Of a DNA stretch of 64,000 bases, positions 24,035-38,465 are shown one piece after another. Below the pieces are notes generated by a model. The model made no database searches. It saw only the letters and a list, made by a program, of their open reading frames with translations, and was not told where the DNA came from. The stretch is taken from contig NC_080735.1 of the NCBI RefSeq assembly GCF_019097595.1, positions 17,406,417-17,470,416 of the forward strand. The letters run 5' to 3'. The first letter of the stretch is position 1; each line of letters begins with the position of its first letter. The position numbers and the translations under genes are program-made. The stretch comes from Hemibagrus wyckioides (taxonomy: Eukaryota; Chordata; Actinopteri; Siluriformes; Bagridae).

Positions 24035-27000
24035 GTGTTCCCTTGTATAAATATTAAATTTAAGATATAAATATTTGTTCCTACTGTTAGGTGCTGGAAC
24101 AGCCACGCTCGCATGATGTTGGTTGCCACTTTAGGGAAAATCCCCCGTTTTTTGTTGTTCCTCCTGTCCTTGTCCGTCTCGTCGTCGTCCCCCGTGCTCG
24201 GAGAGGCAGCACCGTGGTCCAAAAGGTCACCTGTTGTTGAAAGCGTCCCATAAATAACCTTCTTGAAAAATGTACAAATCAGTGAATAAAACTATGCTTT
24301 GTGTGTTTATTTGGCAGTTTTTTAACGGGCTGTAAAATAAAAATCCTTTTGCCAATAAATTCACGTGTAAATCTTCCGCTTTTTATTGAACTTAGCGTTT
24401 ATTTAACTGAGCTCTTTGTGTACATTTCTGTTACGCCTCACAGTCGCAAATCTATATATCCGAACGGAGATGAAAATAGAGAAAGTTTACACACTAAAAA
24501 GATGCTAGAAATAAAAAATGTCGGCGTAAACGTGTCGTTTTTAACCATTAACAATGTCACCATCTCTCCCTGCCTTTCCTATTAACAAGACGGAAAGCTA
24601 ACTGCTAATAAACTAGCTAGCATTGCTCATAAATCCATACAAGTATTTATCTCTAAGTCATGATTAGCATCATCGCTCTATAACAATAGCCAAATCTGTC
24701 AGGAATACAGCATAAAAATACAACAGATTTTCACTAACATGAACAGAAGCAGCTAGCGTAGCATCTAGACTCAGTGGCTGAGGTGAATTTAGCACTGAGG
24801 TAACAAGTCTGACTCAAACACACATCATTACAAAAATATCTACATAATGCAACGAAGTCAAAAGGCATTCGATGTAATTAAATTAACACAAAATCACCTC
24901 AAAATCCACTGAAGCAGGTCGTTTTAAAACCATTTATTTAGCTTTTTTCCCCCGAAAGCTAATAAACTTTCGATCTAACAGAAATTTTAGCAGACATTAA
25001 ATCTAATGACAAAATCATCCTGTCACTTTAAACTGATATGTATATCCCACCCTCTGCTCCCGCTGTCTCTAGCAGCGACTGCTTGCTACCCGGCATGCTA
25101 GCTGCTAGCGAACTAGCTCATGACTGTAAGTGAGATTTCAGGATCTGCAGCATTATGTCCCATGGTTTATTTAACAGCACTCAAAAGTATCATAAAATCA
25201 TAATAATGTCCGATATGTTAACCAAAGCAGCTAGCTTAGCAGCTAGACTCAGTGGCTAAAGGTTTTTTGGTTAGCATGTTGTGTTTTTTTAACAGTTAGC
25301 TCCTTTCTGATGGTTTAGACTGATGATGTGGGTGTGTGTTTGGGTCGATTGTGTTAGTTTAGTGCTAAATTCACCTCAGTATTAAATTCACCTCAGAACT
25401 AAATTCACCTCAATGACACTAACTAAATTAGCAAGCTTCTCATTAAATGTTTCAGGTGAATTTAGCATTGAATTTAGCTTTGAGGTGAATTTAGCACTCA
25501 GGTGAATTTAGAGCTGAAGTGAATTTAGCCTTGAGGTGAATTTAGCACTGAGGTGAATTTAGTTCTGAGGTGAATTTATTATTGAGGTGAATTTAGTTCT
25601 GAGGTGAATTTAGCACTGAGGTGAATTTAGTATTGAGGTGAATTTAGCGCTGAGGTGAATTTAGTATTGAGGTGAATTTAGTTCTGAGGTGAATTTAGCG
25701 CTGAGGTGAATTTAGTATTGAGGTGAATTTAGCGCTGAGGTGAATTTAGTTCTGAGGTGAATTTAGTTCTGAGGTGAATTTAGTATTGAGGTGAATTTAA
25801 CACTGAGGTGAATTTAGCACTGAGGTGAATTTAGTATTGAGGTGAATTTAGCACTGAGGTGAATTTAGTTCTGAGGTGAATTTAGCACTGAGGTGAATTT
25901 AGTTCTGAGGTGAATTTAGCACAGAGGTGAATTTAGTTCTGAGGTGAATTTAGTATTGGGGTGAATTTAGCACTGAGGTGAATTTAGTATTGAGGTGAAT
26001 TTAGTATTGAGGTGAATTTAGCACTGAGGTGAATTTAGTTCTGAGGTGAATTTAGCGCTGAGGTGAATTTAGTTCTGAGGTGAATTTAGTTCTGAGGTGA
26101 ATTTAGCACTGAGGTGAATTTAGTATTGAGGTGAATTTAGCACTGAGGTGAATTTAGCACTGAGGTGAATTTAGTATTGAGGTGAATTTAGCACTGAGGT
26201 GAATTTAGTTCTGAGGTGAATTTAGCACTGAGGTGAATTTAGTATTGAGGTGAATTTAGCACTGAGGTGAATTTAGTATTGAGGTGAATTTAGCACTGAG
26301 GTGAATTTAGTTCTGAGGTGAATTTAGCACTGAGGTGAATTTAGTATTGAGGTGAATTTAGCACTGAGGTGAATTTAGTATTGAGGTGAATTTAGCACTG
26401 AGGTGAATTTAGTATTGAGGTGAATTTAGTATTGAGGTGAATTTAGCACTGAGGTGAATTTAGTATTGAGGTGAATTTAGTATTGAGGTGAATTTAGTAT
26501 TGAGGTGAATTTAGCACTGAGGTGAATTTAGTATTGAGGTGAATTTAGCACTGAGGTGAATTTAGTTCTGAGGTGAATTTAGCGCTGAGGTGAATTTAGT
26601 TCTGAGGTGAATTTAGTTCTGAGGTGAATTTAGTTCTAAGGTGAATTTAGCGCTGAGGTGAATTTAGTATTGAGGTGAATTTAGCGCTGAGGTGAATTTA
26701 GTATTGAGGTGAATTTAGCGCTGAGGTGAATTTAGTATTGAGGTGAATTTAGTTCTGAGGTGAATTTAGCGCTGAGGTGAATTTAGTATTGAGGTGAATT
26801 TAGTGCTGAGGTGAATTTAGTATTGAGGTGAATTTAGTTCTGAGGTGAATTTAACGCTGAGGTGAATTTGGCACTGAGGCAAAAATACAAGTCTAATCGT
26901 GGGTCTGAGTCGTTCAAGAGGAGTTACTGTAAATCCTGATTTATACACTCGACATTAACCTTCCTGAACTGCTCCACCCTGTAAACTCACAAGCTACATT

Positions 27001-27225
27001 AGCTGTACAGTTAGCATTTGCTATTATAAGTAACGTCACTTCCTGACTATTACACACACACACACTCTCTCTCCCTCTCTCACTCACTTACTCACACTCA
27101 CACACACTCTCTCTCTCTCCCTCTCTCACTCACTTACTCATACACACTCTCTCTCTCTCTCTCTCTCTCTAACACATGTACAAACACATTAAACATACAT
27201 ACTCACTAGCTGGCAGAGTTCATCT

Positions 27226-27290
<65 letters not shown>

Positions 27291-27390
27291 TGTGTGTGTG
27301 TGTGCATTATGCTCTAAAACATGGTTTGTGCTTCTACAGTTTATTTGTGTAGTTATGTGTATTTACACTGAGTCCATCTGGCCAGAAGGA

Positions 27391-27430
<40 letters not shown>

Positions 27431-30400
27431 GCACACACACACAAAAACTGCCTTGTGACGTCTCCGAGATCACACCATTCGTTAGAGATGTGTAATTAGC
27501 AGAGCTAACCCTGATCTATGCTAACCTGTTAGCCTCTTAGCACAGACCAGTGAGAGAGTACGCTGTCTTCAGGGTCATGACTGAGAGCTTGAGGAAACAG
27601 CTTTCGTAGCTGAGTTTGGAACTTGTTGGCTTTGCTGACATTTCTGTGTCTTTCTTTTTCACTGTAAATGAATCCAGCTAGCTTTAGATAACTTTAGTAC
27701 TGATGACTTCACAAGACAGAGGTTGGATCATCAGGAGGGAAAACCTGTCTCAGATGCCTCCATATCAGCCTATGTCTCCATATCAGTTTTGTTGCCAGGT
27801 GATTTTTAGGTCTGTACCACAATAAGGTTGAATTCTCACTTCTGATTGGTCAGAATGAGGTTGATGTGGGTGAATTTTCTAGAACAGCAGCTCTGATAGG
27901 TTCTGCAGTAACAGCTCATTCACTAGGATGCAAACATCTAATAATAGAACGGTTGATGTTTTCTGTAAGGAGATATTTATTCCACATTCACGTCTCTAGT
28001 CTTGGAGGTAAAGCATTAGGTTTTCCGCTGCGGAAAAGCCGCATTTTTGCGCTTTCTTTATTATAAGCTAACTTTAAGAGACAGCGAGAGAAACATTTCG
28101 TTTCCAATGTCGTTGCTAGCGTTAACTGTAGCTACAAACCAACAAAAAGTACAACAAATTGTTATTTAATGAATCTGTTTTCTAATAAAATTAGCGAATC
28201 GCTGTGGTACGAGAGAAAGAAAACATTTAGAGACGTGTCGTTAGTGGTAATAAACATATATGAAGGAGGCTGAGGTGTAAAAATCTCTGAACGTGACAGG
28301 ATTGAATTCGTGCGTTCATTTCCTGTGTAAGTTTACGACACGGAACAGTGATTCTGATGTCGAGGATGCAAATGAGCTGCAAACAAATGCAAACGATTGG
28401 CTCTGGAAGGTTCTGCGGCTCTTTTTGTACAGTGTTGAGTCTCAGAACTCGAATGTGAGGACAGAATCTACACCAATAACTAATGCTATTCTATAATTTC
28501 TTTATTAAAAAATTTAAATTTGTCATAAAGCGAGGAGTCTAATCGATAGGGCTGATTGGATAAGTTTTGTCTGTTACTAAGAGACGATTTGTATCAACGC
28601 ATCGATTTATAATGCAACTAATGAATGAAATGAAATTATTCGAGTCGACAAGAACGAATCAATTCATCATGAAGAATAAAGATTTTTAAACTGATGTAAA
28701 TAACATGATTTGCCTGGAACTCGGATTTGTAAAACAGTCCTCCTTAAAGTGATTATTATTTGCGAAGTAACGCTAGGCAAATAAAGTTGCTTAGCTACTA
28801 AACATATAAAAATTTTTCGCTGTTGTATGAATCCAGAAGATTCTGTAGTACAGTGGAACCTCAGCATACGAATGTCCTCCCTTTTGAATTTTCGCCTTAA
28901 GAATTGAAATTTTGCAAGCAATTTGCATCGGCATACGAAGCATTTTCAGCCAAACTGAACCAAACGCCGGCTAAGTTGCGCATATGTCCAGGAGCCTTTT
29001 AAAACTTGTTAGTGTCAGTGGAAAGCCAAGTGAAGCCAACTAAAGTGAGATTACGAATTTTACGGAATGTTTTTCAGTCTGTGAAAGCTGTTTGGAAAGA
29101 CCCAACCCATAATACCAACATTGTCTTCGGCATGCGTTGGAAAGCTAGGTGTTTTTCGGGCGTTTTTTTGTTGACAGATTGGTGGTGTGGGTGTGCTGTT
29201 CTATTTTTAGCCCAAGCTTCGTGGCACGACTTCCTGTGAGGAGCCTTGACATGGAATGCTTGGCTTGGGTCAGCTTTTTGTAAGCCATACAGTTTACATA
29301 TGCTTCGTATTGGTCATAGTGGTCATATTTTTGGGCGGCTGGAACAGATTATCTGCATTTACATTATTTCTTATGGGAAATATCACAATACACATTTTCA
29401 CCTTAAGAACTCGACCTCCAGAGCGAATTAAAAATAAAATGAAATAGTTTCCACTTTATTGTTAAAAATATCGGCTCTTTGATATAAGAATCATATCGTT
29501 TTGTGCGGAAACCTGGAATTTTGCTACTACCGTTTATCGCAACTCTGATAGGCCACGCCCACAAGATAGGACAGTAGTGGTCTCTGCACCATCACGAGAC
29601 AAACCTGCACTGACATCACCGGCTTGCCGCTAGCTAGTGTGAACACATGGCTATTTTGAAACAATGAGCTGATTGTCAAGCTTGTGGTTCAAATAATAAA
29701 CTGTTTACTGTCTGCAGACGTGGATGAGATCCAGACGACAGGACACGCATCTTTTTTTTTTCAAAGATGACTGGAAGCGAATGGAAGACAGTGGAAAGCT
29801 TCTCTCGACTGGTACGCTTCTGCAGGAACCTCACTTCCTCTGGAGAGGAGACCTGGCCACATGGATGTTCCTGAAGCGGTTCAAAGTTAAAGAGCGGGAC
29901 CTGCAGTGTCTCAGGGTCTGGTGTTGATGTGATGTGAGGAGAACCTGCAGAAACTTAATCATGTTTAGACGTTTCGTAAAAAACTGAGTTTCCACTGCAG
30001 GAACCTGGCCAGGAACACACAAAGCTTTTCAAGAAATCGAGAACTTTTGGCATGTTTCCACATCCAGCAAACCAGGTACTTGAGGTGTGGTGTGTTTCCA
30101 CTGGAGGAATACTTGCTTTTTTTGCTGTTCAGGAGTCTATGAACTTCAGGAAGTTCAGTTGCATGTACAGTATGTTGCAGATAACTTTAATTTTTCAGGA
30201 ACATTTTCAGGGAATTTTAGTTGAGCTCCTGCTGGAGGAATTAGGATCCACTGTAGTTCTTGGAAATTCATACTGCGTTAGTGGGTTTTTTTGTTCCTGC
30301 TCCTTTTTCTGGACCAGGAACTATAAGGCAGAACTTTATTGTGCCTGATTTGTTAAACTTGTAAGGGGGTAAGGGTTCAAGATACACAAAAATTCTTCTA

Positions 30401-30778
30401 AACTTCCGCTAATGGATTTACACTGCGGATATTTTGCCAGGAACCTTTTCAGGAACTCATGGACTTCAACAAGAATCCAAGAACTTCTTAAGGAAGAAAG
30501 CTGGAAATTTTTGAGAGACCAGCGGTGTTGTTTTTCTGAACAATGAAGCGGCGTAACTATTGTTTGTATTTCTGCTGTTGTTCTTCTCAAGAACCAGTCA
30601 CGGTTCCTGCAGTGTGGTGGAAACACAGAACAATAACTCACTGAGGAACTCCACACTTCTAGCTCAGAAAAGTAACCCAAAAGGTAGAAATATGTCTAAA
30701 CACATGATCCTTCTTTCTCAACTAAGGGAGCATGTTATTCTGACAGAGGCAGCCAAACAGCTGTGAGGAAAGACACAA

Positions 30779-30814
<36 letters not shown>

Positions 30815-30955
30815 ACACACACACACATATTTGCACGCACATGAATGCTTTGGGGAAGTGTGTATGCTGTTTTTTATTGGCCATGGTTTGGTGCACAGGG
30901 TTGAATAGCACAGACCAGACTCTCTTTCGATCCACCATGCACCATTTCCTGACTA

Positions 30956-30990
<35 letters not shown>

Positions 30991-31362
30991 CCAGTTTCAG
31001 TTAAAACCTAAAATATCTTCATTCCCATAGGCATAGATGTGTGTGTGTGTGTGTGTGTTTGTCCGTGTGTGTGTGTATGTTGTAGTAGTAGAAGTAGTAG
31101 TAGTGGACCCCCAGCGTGGTGCTAAAGTGTAAACCTATGCAAGAGATGACAAAACCTCAGCAGCTCTGTTTCACTTGGCACACAGTGCGCACTTCACGAA
31201 TACTCATGCACATGCTAATATGACAGCCTGTGTGTGTTTATGTGTGTGTGTGGTACCATGTTCACTACTGTTGTCTCCGTTGAGAGAACTGGAACGTCCG
31301 CCGCAGGGTGCCGGACCTTCGGTGGAGTGAACGGACACGGAGTCATCTTCCCTCCAACACAT

Positions 31363-31415
<53 letters not shown>

Positions 31416-33914
31416 TGAGTATTAGATATATTGGTGATATATGATTTGGTCCAGTGCAGTATGAAACTGCATACCAGACTCATGCTGTAAGAGATAATAT
31501 AGAACACATGCTCAGTTTTCATGCTCACCCACACACACACACACAGAATGTAGCTAGAACATATGGAGGAGGAGGTGGTGGTGGTGGTGATACGGTTCGA
31601 GACACAGAGCCACGGAAATAAAACTAACCATCATCTACAATAAAGATGATGATGCACTGTTTCTGTCCATCAGCCTGCTCCTTTCTAATCTGGGGCGCCT
31701 TTACTTTTGATAACGGACATTTCTTCGTAATGTACGTCGCATCCGCCTAGCTGGAGCATTTCTTTATTTCCACTGCAACATATGTCGTAAGTACAACAAA
31801 AATTTGATTCTCGTCCTTCCCATTGTTGGGTAACAAATGGGACGAGTGGGCGGAGCTAAAAAAAGTAGCGCTTTTTCCTTGATTAAGCTTTCTACTATTG
31901 AAGCATTACATGAGCTGCTGATATAAAAGACAAGCGTCTGGTCCAAAACTGCACTTTAATCATCTCTCCTTTAATCCACCCCCATCGTTTTATTACGTCT
32001 GGGTTTTTTAGGTATTTTTCTGCATGGCAGCATCATCAGATGCGTAAAAAGAAGAAACCAGAGTTGATTGTTTTTTGCTTGAATCTTTCTCTAAAACAGC
32101 TTTCCCACTGGACTGGACATCATCTTCATCAGAGTTTCTACAGCTTTCAGAAAGCTGACGTTTAACGTTTCAGTTTTTGTTTTCAGTTTATCAAGTAACG
32201 TTCTCTCCTTCCTGACATTCAACTGCTTTCAAGTCGTCCATCAAATACGTAAAAATCCACCATCTTAAAATCAGCTCATATCCAAAATGGCTTCTTATTC
32301 ACTACATATGTACACTACATAGGGAACAACCTAAGAATATAGTGCGCTACATACCCAACAGAATACGTTTTGAGTATTTGACATGTTCGGACTGAAGTTT
32401 GAACACAAGGTTCTCTAAATTTTTGTGTGAGAATAAAGTACTGGCACCCTCGGCTTTATCGCTTTTCCTAGTTAGAGTCGTGATGGAACTGAAGTTTTTC
32501 CTGGGAATTCTGAGTTTGAGTCAGGAACATCATACACCCTAGACAAGAAGCTAGTCCATCACACAGCACCTTGCACACACACACACACACACACACACAC
32601 CTAAGGGCAATTTAGAGTCTCCAGTCCAGCTACAGGTATGTTTTTTGGGAGGTGGAAAGAAACCGGAGAGGAAACCCACATGGACGAGAAGAGCATGTGA
32701 AACTCCAAACAGACAGTAACACGAGCTCAGGAACGAATCAGGAACCCTGGAGGTGTGATACGGCAACGGCGTAACTCTAGCTTCTTCTTTTTTTTTTAAT
32801 TCACTGTCAAAGCAATGTGGAAAATTTCAAGCACTTGATTATATATTTAATAGGAACATGGCATAACAACCAGCAGCCCACAACCTCCAGAGAAACTCCT
32901 CCTACAGAGAGTGTCATGTGATGAGAAAGAGACACAGGTATTTATGTTTATAGGTTGATATATAACAATGTAAGCACAGACACACACACACACACAGAAA
33001 TCAAGTTATATAGTGAAAGAAAGAGAGAGAGAGATAAGCCCATCCAAGCAAATCTGAAAGCTCATTTAACACACGAGCATTTCCCTCATATGCAAAGCAA
33101 ACACAGAAATGTAAACATGTGGCTTCATTCAGAAACAACACGATCCCCGGGGCCTTTGAAGCCAGAACAGCATCGGCTCTTTTATACACACGACCCGAAA
33201 AGCAGGATGTTTTTTAAACTCGGCCCCAATAGAGAACATGATTGTTGGGTAATAATGTTCGACTTGCACATAAACACTGATTCCTCCCCTGCGTCATCGC
33301 CGTGCTTTTCCAGCCGAACCTTCATAAAACATCAAACTCAACACTGACCTCGGAACAGCTGTGCTGGATAAACCTTCTGTAAACTGTATACGACCCGAAG
33401 CAAAACTTCCCCTTGCACAACGCCGAGGACGAGCCTGACGCCGCGCCGCTCAAGCCTGCTTTCAGAAACAAACCCAGCTCAAATGTCCGTGTAACCTTTA
33501 TTAATGTTAAGACACTAACAATACTGTAGTGCTTACACTTAGAATGTTCTGCGCTGCCGAGTGCCGCTTTGCCTTTGTACTGAAGAAGTAAACAGTATGC
33601 TGTTAGGGGAAGGAGCTTAGGACGCAGGATAGTGGTGTTATAGGTATTAAAATAAAAACTGATGGCTGTCATTCTTGTTAAAAAAAAACAAGAATTAAAA
33701 CCTATTCCTGCCACTGTGTTATATTCACGCTGGACAAATAAAACTTAGTTCCTGTCTAAAAGCTTCAATATTGCGTAAGTATTAAGACATATTGTAATAA
33801 ATGCTGAGATATGATTGATTAATGAGTTCCTACTTCTCTTCTAACCTGAAATACATCATGACGTCTACATATATATATATCTACATGCTATGAAGTGGAT
33901 TCCAATGTATTTCA

Positions 33915-33950
<36 letters not shown>

Positions 33951-35321
33951 TGAAATACATTGGAATCCACTTCATAGCATGTAGACCCCTAAAGAAAAGG
34001 CTTCTTCAGCCGTTTTTCAGGGAGAACGTTTAAAGGTGATACGTCAAACCCCACAACAGCCGTTAATTATCCTTAACCTCTTAATGACCCCTTAATGATA
34101 TTTATATATATATATACATATATATATATGGTCCTTATCATGCAATGTAAAAGTTAAAACGTTTGTAATGTTGCTGCTGTTGGTTCAGAGTCCTAGGAAA
34201 TTTTGAAATAAAATTTCCAAAGGTGATTGTTGTGTATTATAATAAAAAAAAAATGCACAAATTTCAGTATTTCTACAGAATGTATACAATGTTTACATTT
34301 TAAAGGAGCTCAACAATTTGACAAATCTCAAAAGGCTAACACACAGCAAAACACGCATGACTGGTTCTAGTTGTGTATCAACAAAGTACACTAAAATAAA
34401 GAAATCAAACAAAAGAGAAGAAGATGACATGCAGGGACCGTTCAATAGGACAGCGTGTCGTATTGACCCTTTTACTCACTGTAGCAAAAGCTTGCTTTAT
34501 AAAAAGATGAATCTTCAAACCGTCTGCGCTGTGTGTGTTTGCTCACCAGCAATATTTGCACATCTACTTGATGTTTTTATTTGGATCCACATCTGTGCAG
34601 GGAATCTTTGAAACCCTTCATATACCATGTGTTTGTTTGTTTGTTGTTGTTTTTTACTTATATGGACATCTCAAGCAATTCTTTAAATTCAGACATTTCA
34701 ATAACTCACACTGACAGAGTTGGGCAGTGGATAGACCCTGGATATTTCCCAGTTGAAAGGTGATGAAGGTGTGATGCCAGAAACAAACCCCGCTGTTTTT
34801 CTGTCACTTGATGTATAGACGAACAGACCACCACGCGCATGCGCACACGACTCTTATCGATAACGACCCCTTAAGCAGACGTTAAATCGCCCGACAGTTT
34901 AAGGTTTATTAGCCAAGGCGAATTTATTCCGCTTCGTTGCGCTTCAAACGAGCTCCAGATTAAACAAAAACCCCGAGAAGAAATAAAGGCTAATCATAAT
35001 GAAATCCTGCAGATTATTATTTTTTTTTTTTTTTTTAAAAAGAGGACTGACTTGATCCGCGGGGCCGCCGGAGGTTCGACTGAATTCCTCGCTGTCGGAT
35101 TTGGACGATCCTTCTCTGTCGTCCACCACCAGGTCCATCGGCATCTTTCCTTTCAGACAGCTGATGTACCGGTGACAGAAATTGTCACAGAGCTCGTGGA
35201 CCTGCGGTGCAAAACAAATCAGACATTTTAATCTATTTTTATTTCTTTCTACACGTGGAAAGAAAACATGTGAAGGCGCATCCATTTCCTGGCCTTGCAT
35301 ATAAACACGTCACATCATGTC

Positions 35322-35356
<35 letters not shown>

Positions 35357-35548
35357 TGTAATTACATAATAATGAACAGAAGTGTAGTAGAGGGGAAATT
35401 GTAAACAAATCGCGCGTGGGGAAGAAAACTTGAATGGAAAACAAACAAAATGACCGATTCGTAAAATAAAACACATGTGAAAATAAAAACACAACTTTTT
35501 TTAAAATAAAATAAAATATGTATACATTGCACGTGCAGACTATTCTGT

Positions 35549-35581
<33 letters not shown>

Positions 35582-36648
35582 AATAATAATAATAATAAAT
35601 AATGATAATAATAATAATAACAACAACAATAATAATATGAGCTCACCTTCTCTAATTCTAATAGATGAAAACGCAGCACTTGTATGGCTTGTACCATCTG
35701 TGAAATAAAAAAATTATTTACTAATGATTTAAATCATAAATATTTTACAATGGATTTGTTATGCAATTTACACAGCAGCGATAGGCAAATACTCATCCTA
35801 CCAGGTTATCCAAGTCTGGATTAGGTGTGAAGAATGGCTTTTCTGTTCTTATCTGCAATGGAAACGTTTTTTTAATTAAATAGAAAAAATAAAATCACGT
35901 AAATAACAGTCTGATTCATCTCCGCGCATGCTCAGTGGTGCTCAGTGTCAAGTTTTAAATTCCATTGCGTTTATTCGACACGACTCATTAGCAGTCATTT
36001 AAGCCATGCAGAGTGTTCCATGTGGGAGGAAAGAAAAAGGGGACCTGTTTTGAAAACACTGTAATGTCCTCGTCGAAGGATGCGGATGAGCAGACATCAG
36101 CCGCCAGGCCGCTCTCCCTGGGCGTACACGTCGCTAATTCACATTTCTCAAAAACCAGTGCAAGCAGAGGAAACAGCGGGTGTCTGCATTTATAGACATA
36201 AAAAAAACAAACAGCAATAAAAAAAATAAAAAAAAACAACAACAAACAGTCAGGAAAATAACGCACGGGATGCTTGCATGATTAATTATTAAAGACATAA
36301 AGCCCTTGATTGAACTTTCTGACTACACAATCACGCTGTTTCCTTCCTTAACGCTGTAAATATGATCTAAAGTGGTCTATATATAAATAAACAGAAGGTC
36401 GCATCAACTAACTAAAAAAATGGCGAATTTACTTCATGAACAAATAAATATAAAAACAACACAAAAGTCAACTAAAAACCAAGGGAGTTAGTGGGGTTTA
36501 TTTACTACAGGTTTAACTGAATCAGGTAAATTGGTAAAAGTAAATGCATCCCTTTTTTTCAGGGGATTGTGTAATTAAAAAATAAATAAATAAATAAATA
36601 AATAATAAAAAACAGATTTGTGTGCACACGTGAAAGAAAATAGCAATG

Positions 36649-36701
<53 letters not shown>

Positions 36702-36731
36702 ATAAACAAATAATAAACAAATAAGTGAGTA

Positions 36732-36805
<74 letters not shown>

Positions 36806-36948
36806 TAAACAAATAATAAACAAATAAGTGAGTAATAAATAAATAAATAAATAAATATATTGATGTTTATCTACTATCTGCATCCTTTTTTCAGTGGATT
36901 ATGTCATTAAAAAAAGATTTCTATGCACACGTGAAAGAAAATAGTAAT

Positions 36949-37027
<79 letters not shown>

Positions 37028-37544
37028 AATAATACAAAATCTAGCTACAAGTTTGAGCTATTTCTGGTATCATTGTTAGCCGGTGTATTCGAGGCTTTAA
37101 AACAAACAGAAAAACATTACATTACGTTAAACACCTAAACCTACTTAAATCTGTAAAAACAAATAAATACAATTTAAAACAAAAAAAAATAATGAATTAA
37201 AAAAGATATAAGAATAGCTTAATTGCGTATACAGCACGCCAAAACAAACTCGCATGTTGCCATAGTAACTGTAACTCACGTGCAACTGTGTCGTACTTTA
37301 ACATGGTTACCGTGTTACGCGATCCTGAGACACGGTCAGAAAAAGACATACAAATATAACCTGAAGCTCGTTTTTAGCTAAACAGCGATTAAATAAACAG
37401 TGCTAATTTAATCAGTTCTCTCTTAATGATGGAGCCTGTTCCTCAGGCACTTCCCCCAGAGCGTGTTCACGAGCAGATAATTATTGACACGAGTATTGTG
37501 AGTCTCAGATAATTTCACAACAAGCCCATAAAAAAAGAGCCAGA

Positions 37545-37580
<36 letters not shown>

Positions 37581-37788
37581 AGAAAAAAACTGGCTCTGTC
37601 CCAAAATCACCAGCTTACAGAACCGAACGGGTTACCATGGTTACCCAAGATACAGGCGTACTTGTTGTATTAACGCAACATTCTAAACTTTAGTGGGTTG
37701 TTCCAGTGTGCGGTTTGGAACACAGCCAGTCTCTTTAAGTGTTTTGCAGTATAACGGCGTTTACACCTCGACATTATAGACCATGAAC

Positions 37789-37831
<43 letters not shown>

Positions 37832-38069
37832 TGTTAACACTAGGACTATTATCATTAGCTTTAACGTGTTTAGTGCTCCTTGTTTTTTTTTTATTTAATT
37901 TCATTATTTGTTTTAAATCTGTTTTTAGCTTTAAAATAAAACAATGCTCATATTATCGTGTGTATTTACAAATGATTTGTCTGTTTATTTATTGTATGTT
38001 TATCCAGACTCAAAGATTAGCTGCAATAGGCTATGGATTAGCTGAACTATTATTATAATAATAATAATA

Positions 38070-38125
<56 letters not shown>

Positions 38126-38434
38126 CATAGGTTTAACCTGTTATTCCTGTTCTATTATCATCTCTTGTTTTTATTGAATAAATTCGTTTTGATTTTTTCC
38201 CCTCTCTTTAGCCATAATCCTTCTGTCCTTTATTTATTTTCTCCTGTTTGTTGTTTGTTTGTTTTTGTTTTTTTGTTTGTTAGCTATAGCCGATTTAACA
38301 AAGCAGAAAACAAAAAACATTACTAGCGCCTCCGAGGTCACAACAAATATATTTATAAACCGCTTAACGGAAAATTACCGACGTTTCACACGTCATCATT
38401 TGTTTATGCGATCATGTAAATAAAGCTGGCTTGG

Positions 38435-38465
<31 letters not shown>

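Larger units (their letters stand above)
15035..24084 (-). other. meis1 intron 8 (largest)
   Basis: 9.05 kb. It holds a SINE (15664-15998), a tandem duplication with (GT)n (19711-20252), a CpG-rich island (20400-20950), GA tracts (21630-21860; 23420-24031) and AAAT/TTTA runs (22140-22540). In other vertebrates the homologous intron carries conserved enhancers. I could not identify them by eye. Confidence 0.75.
24231..31256 (-). other. meis1 intron 7
   Basis: 7.0 kb. It holds TTAGC/GCTAA-rich low-complexity DNA (24590-25280), the 17-bp minisatellite (25361-26879), CA/CT/GA microsatellites (27057-27445), a dispersed-family copy (27800-28035), a decayed DNA transposon (28851-29432), a degenerate region of GGAACC/GGTTCC-type repeats (about 29810-30640) and CA runs at 30781-30830 and 30961-30986. 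No exon was seen. Confidence 0.8.
31363..35051 (-). other. meis1 intron 6
   Basis: 3.7 kb. It contains the CT tract that forms the exon 7 acceptor, an old SINE-like element at 32534-32760, a non-repetitive stretch at about 33050-33460 that could be regulatory, and a perfect palindrome at 33880-33985. A poly-T-rich run (on plus) lies at 35018-35037 near exon 6. No exon was recognised. Confidence 0.8.

Noticed and set aside
23274..24222. 190-270 codon frames on the minus strand
   Set aside because: Translation of the GA/CT tract. Only the 24085-24230 part is a real exon (meis1 exon 8).
25361..26879. CRISPR-like array
   Set aside because: Units are contiguous 17-mers without unique spacers, in a vertebrate intron.
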